Positions 43,733 to 45,841 of a DNA stretch of 45,841 bases are shown one piece after another. Position 1 is the stretch's first letter, and every line of letters begins with the position of its first letter. This DNA comes from Lachnospiraceae bacterium (GTDB lineage Bacteria > Bacillota > Clostridia > Lachnospirales > Lachnospiraceae): positions 1 to 45,841 of the forward strand of contig SVEA01000121.1 in the NCBI GenBank assembly GCA_015057615.1, read 5' to 3'. The translations under genes and the position numbers were made by a program. The notes below the pieces were generated by a model. The model was not told where the DNA came from. It worked only from the letters and a program-made list of their open reading frames with translations, and did no database searches.

Positions 43733-45787
43733 TTAATATCTCTTCACATAAACACCGGTCTCTTTCGTCGGCGGTATCTCCCCATTTAATATTTCGTACA
43801 TTTTCAGACTTGTCTCTTGCATTTTTTCAATACATGCGTAATAGGGTTTATTACATACGTCAATCAGTCCATGCTGCATATTCTCTCCGTCAAATCTGCC
43901 AAGCAGCGGCTGGTCATTCCATTCAAAATAATGAATTCCGATGCAATTCGTATAAGACATCGCCGTCTGCATATAATAGGCGCAGCATTTTCCTCTTTCC
44001 TCCTGTGTACTAGAGCAAACCAGTCCGTTGGCATATAAGCCCTTATCCGAGCCGCCGATATGCCATTCACCCACAATAATCGGCTTATCTACATACTTTA
44101 AGGCAAGATCAAATTTTTCACTCGGGGACTGCCGGTAACAATTAAAGGAAAATAAATCATAGATATTGGCACCGGAAAAATCCTCTTCCGTGATAGATGC
44201 ATACCGCATCCCCAGGCTCATATGTACGGGATCCACATCCTTTAACGCCTGATTGGGAACATCTGCGTATTTTTTGATCAGAATATCCCGAAATTCGCGC
44301 AGATCCTTCGCTGCCTCCGGGGACAACTGATCGGCGGCTTCCATGGGGGTATATAACTCCTCAAAGGAAGCAAACCCGGTATTCCAGCTTTGATTAAAGG
44401 CCTGAATATTTTCCCCATATTTGTTCCTAAGAAATTCTACCAGTTCAATTTTGCTGTATAATTTATTGGGATTTGCCAGCAGACGTTCTGCAGGATTGAC
44501 ATCGTGCTGTACCAGCCATTCCGGTTCATTATTAATAAAATAACCAATCAGGTACGGGTTTCCTACAAAGGGCTTTAGCTGCCCGGCAAAAATTTCGCTT
44601 CTTCTTTTGTATTCCGGATCGTAGACATCGGGGAAATCGCGGAAAATCATATTATCCGTTTTCGGAAATTCCTTTAAGGTCCAGGTGAAGGGGATCTTGG
44701 CTTTTTCCAAATATTCCAGAACATTTTCATCCGTATAATTATTCACGCATACGGAAATTGTATTAAAGCCCCACTTCTTTAATCTTGCAACATTTATTTT
44801 GTTCCAGGCCTCCCACCAGTCATCCCCAAAGGCTCTTATCATATTGGCTCTTGCGAAATTGAACAGGTATTTGCCCTTTCCTTCCTCCTTGCCGTTTCTC
44901 TTTGCATATTCTGCGATCTGATCGGCGGTTGTCCATGCAATTTTATATTTTTCATCCTCTATGGAAGGAAGCCATTGAAACATATTCCGCATTCCGTCAA
45001 CGAAACCAAAGTAACCCATTCTACTGCCGTAGCATACACCGTTGCTGAAAAATGCATAGCCGTCGGGATCAACGAGCCACCACCTCTTACCGTCATGGTG
45101 TTTATAGAAGTATCCCTTTGCTTCAAATTGCTTTTTGGTCCAGCCGCCATATTTGCTCCAGGATTTATTGACATAGCCTGCATTATCTTCCGCTGCTGCC
45201 AGTTCATTTCTTAAAAACTGGATCATCTCCCGGGTGGATTTGGTTTTGCCTTCCCAATCCATATCGATGCATTGCCCCATCTCATCCACCAGCGGTTCAC
45301 CGATTACGGTTAAATCAGGCAGATCATCGGAAATGTACATATCGAATAAGGTAAAGGCTCTGTTATTTTTTCCTTTTTCTATAACAATTCTAAGTTTGCT
45401 GACCTTGGATATATGGGTGGGCTTGCCCGCAACATGTCCTTTAAAAGTCCCCGGGCGTGTCTGCAGAAACCAGCGCTTTGATTCTAATTCATCCAGCTTG
45501 ATTGCAACCTTGACCCGTCTGCCCGGAAGCAGATAATATCCCAGGGTTGTCACCTCACTGCCGTAGTAAAATTCAATTTTAAAATTCACATTGGAGTCCA
45601 TTTCTGTCAAAGTATCCAGGACGATATATTTGTCCTCCGTCCATTCAAAACCGCTGCCGTTACTTTTCAGTTCCAATACCATTTTTTCATTACACATTTC
45701 CACTTTGAAGGGTGTTCTGCTGATTACCTTCGAATCTGTAATCATTTCTAAATCCGATACACTTATTTTGTTGGTTTTGGTATACAT
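43733..45787 (-). CDS. GH50-like (clan GH-A) glycoside hydrolase
   Basis: 684 aa from ATG 45787. An in-frame ATG at 45799 is part of leader element B. Residues 1-165 form a beta-sandwich like the CBM-like domain of GH50 agarases. Then RWWLVDPDGYAFFSNGVC, the typical entry strand of GH50, and a barrel with IGYFINNEPEWL (acid/base Glu in NEP) and KPIIVGEWHIGG (nucleophile Glu). No signal peptide, so it acts inside the cell. GH50 members are beta-agarases, but relatives in gut and soil Clostridia may act on other beta-galactans. It is transcribed ahead of, and separately from, the carbohydrate operon. Confidence 0.7.
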   Translation of the reverse strand: MYTKTNKISVSDLEMITDSKVISRTPFKVEMCNEKMVLELKSNGSGFEWTEDKYIVLDTLTEMDSNVNFKIEFYYGSEVTTLGYYLLPGRRVKVAIKLDELESKRWFLQTRPGTFKGHVAGKPTHISKVSKLRIVIEKGKNNRAFTLFDMYISDDLPDLTVIGEPLVDEMGQCIDMDWEGKTKSTREMIQFLRNELAAAEDNAGYVNKSWSKYGGWTKKQFEAKGYFYKHHDGKRWWLVDPDGYAFFSNGVCYGSRMGYFGFVDGMRNMFQWLPSIEDEKYKIAWTTADQIAEYAKRNGKEEGKGKYLFNFARANMIRAFGDDWWEAWNKINVARLKKWGFNTISVCVNNYTDENVLEYLEKAKIPFTWTLKEFPKTDNMIFRDFPDVYDPEYKRRSEIFAGQLKPFVGNPYLIGYFINNEPEWLVQHDVNPAERLLANPNKLYSKIELVEFLRNKYGENIQAFNQSWNTGFASFEELYTPMEAADQLSPEAAKDLREFRDILIKKYADVPNQALKDVDPVHMSLGMRYASITEEDFSGANIYDLFSFNCYRQSPSEKFDLALKYVDKPIIVGEWHIGGSDKGLYANGLVCSSTQEERGKCCAYYMQTAMSYTNCIGIHYFEWNDQPLLGRFDGENMQHGLIDVCNKPYYACIEKMQETSLKMYEILNGEIPPTKETGVYVKRY

Positions 45788-45793
45788 AATAAT

Positions 45794-45841
45794 AGCCATG
45801 CCCTTTCTCGACTACCTGCAGACTTTGTGCCGCAGGCGTGG
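45794..45841 (-). promoter_or_regulatory. Leader element B, copy 3 (cut by window edge)
   Basis: Transcript order from the edge: CCACGCCTGCGGCACAAAGT, CTGCAGG, TAGTCGAGAAAGG, GCATGGCTATTATTATG. CCTGC pairs with GCAGG across GGCACAAAGTCT, as in copy 1. The upstream hairpin arm lies at or beyond the window end. Confidence 0.55.

Overview
The window reads as chromosome of a low-GC, Gram-positive Clostridia, most likely Lachnospiraceae of the Lachnoclostridium/Anaerocolumna type. The reasons are AT-rich leaders with strong GGAGG-type ribosome sites, sigma-A promoters, a lysine riboswitch, a monoderm Tad/Flp-type locus without secretin, CUT1 sugar transporters next to glycoside hydrolases, and a LysM/GH18 spore-type protein. 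Nearly every gene is on the minus strand. Only the NCS2 permease at 26879 and one gene remnant lie on the plus strand. I infer the lineage from gene families; no marker gene is present.

Region 1 (1-20057, transcribed right to left from a promoter at 20029-20057) is an unusual Tad-like envelope apparatus. In order of transcription it holds a MinD/TadZ-like protein, a small membrane protein, a CpaB-like SAF protein, a second P-loop-like protein, a second TadZ-like protein, a membrane-anchored TadA/CpaF ATPase and a TadB-TadC fusion. Then come four small single-span pilin-like paralogues, an M50 (site-2-protease-like) metallopeptidase, and two very large Cys/His-rich surface proteins that alternate Ig-like modules with CxxC...GCPxC knuckles. 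A smaller relative, an SLH-domain protein and a truncated secreted protein follow. There is no prepilin peptidase, secretin or TadD in view. The M50 peptidase is a candidate pilin processor.

Region 2 (20132-25631) holds a LysM plus GH18-like protein that has lost its catalytic glutamate, a J-domain protein, and a polar amino-acid ABC transporter (substrate-binding lipoprotein, permease, ATPase). A sigma-A promoter, a lysine (L-box) riboswitch and an intrinsic terminator precede the transporter, so it is probably a lysine importer. Region 3 (25.8-31 kb) has decayed gene fragments, an NCS2 nucleobase permease converging on an AzgA-type purine permease across a bidirectional terminator, and an MgtC-family protein. 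Region 4 (31-45.8 kb) is a carbohydrate operon from a near-consensus promoter at 43555-43583: DUF6259-like glycosidase, two CUT1 permeases, a substrate-binding lipoprotein, a fucose/arabinose-isomerase-family enzyme, a class I mannose-6-phosphate-isomerase-like protein, a ROK kinase and a cupin, then a chemoreceptor and MgtC. A GH50-like glycosidase lies just upstream.

The most striking material is non-coding. (i) A dispersed leader element, four intact copies and one degenerate, ends in a Shine-Dalgarno GAGG placed exactly six bases before the start codon. It can fold into an H-type pseudoknot, and it precedes the M50 peptidase, two pilin-like genes, the lysine-binding lipoprotein and (decayed) the 357-aa surface protein. 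(ii) A second leader family (three copies) precedes the ABC ATPase, MgtC and the GH50-like gene. (iii) A 267-294-bp nested palindrome occurs twice inside the Tad locus, with compensatory base changes between the copies. These elements also contain ATG triplets that create false upstream starts, so I shortened many gene starts accordingly.
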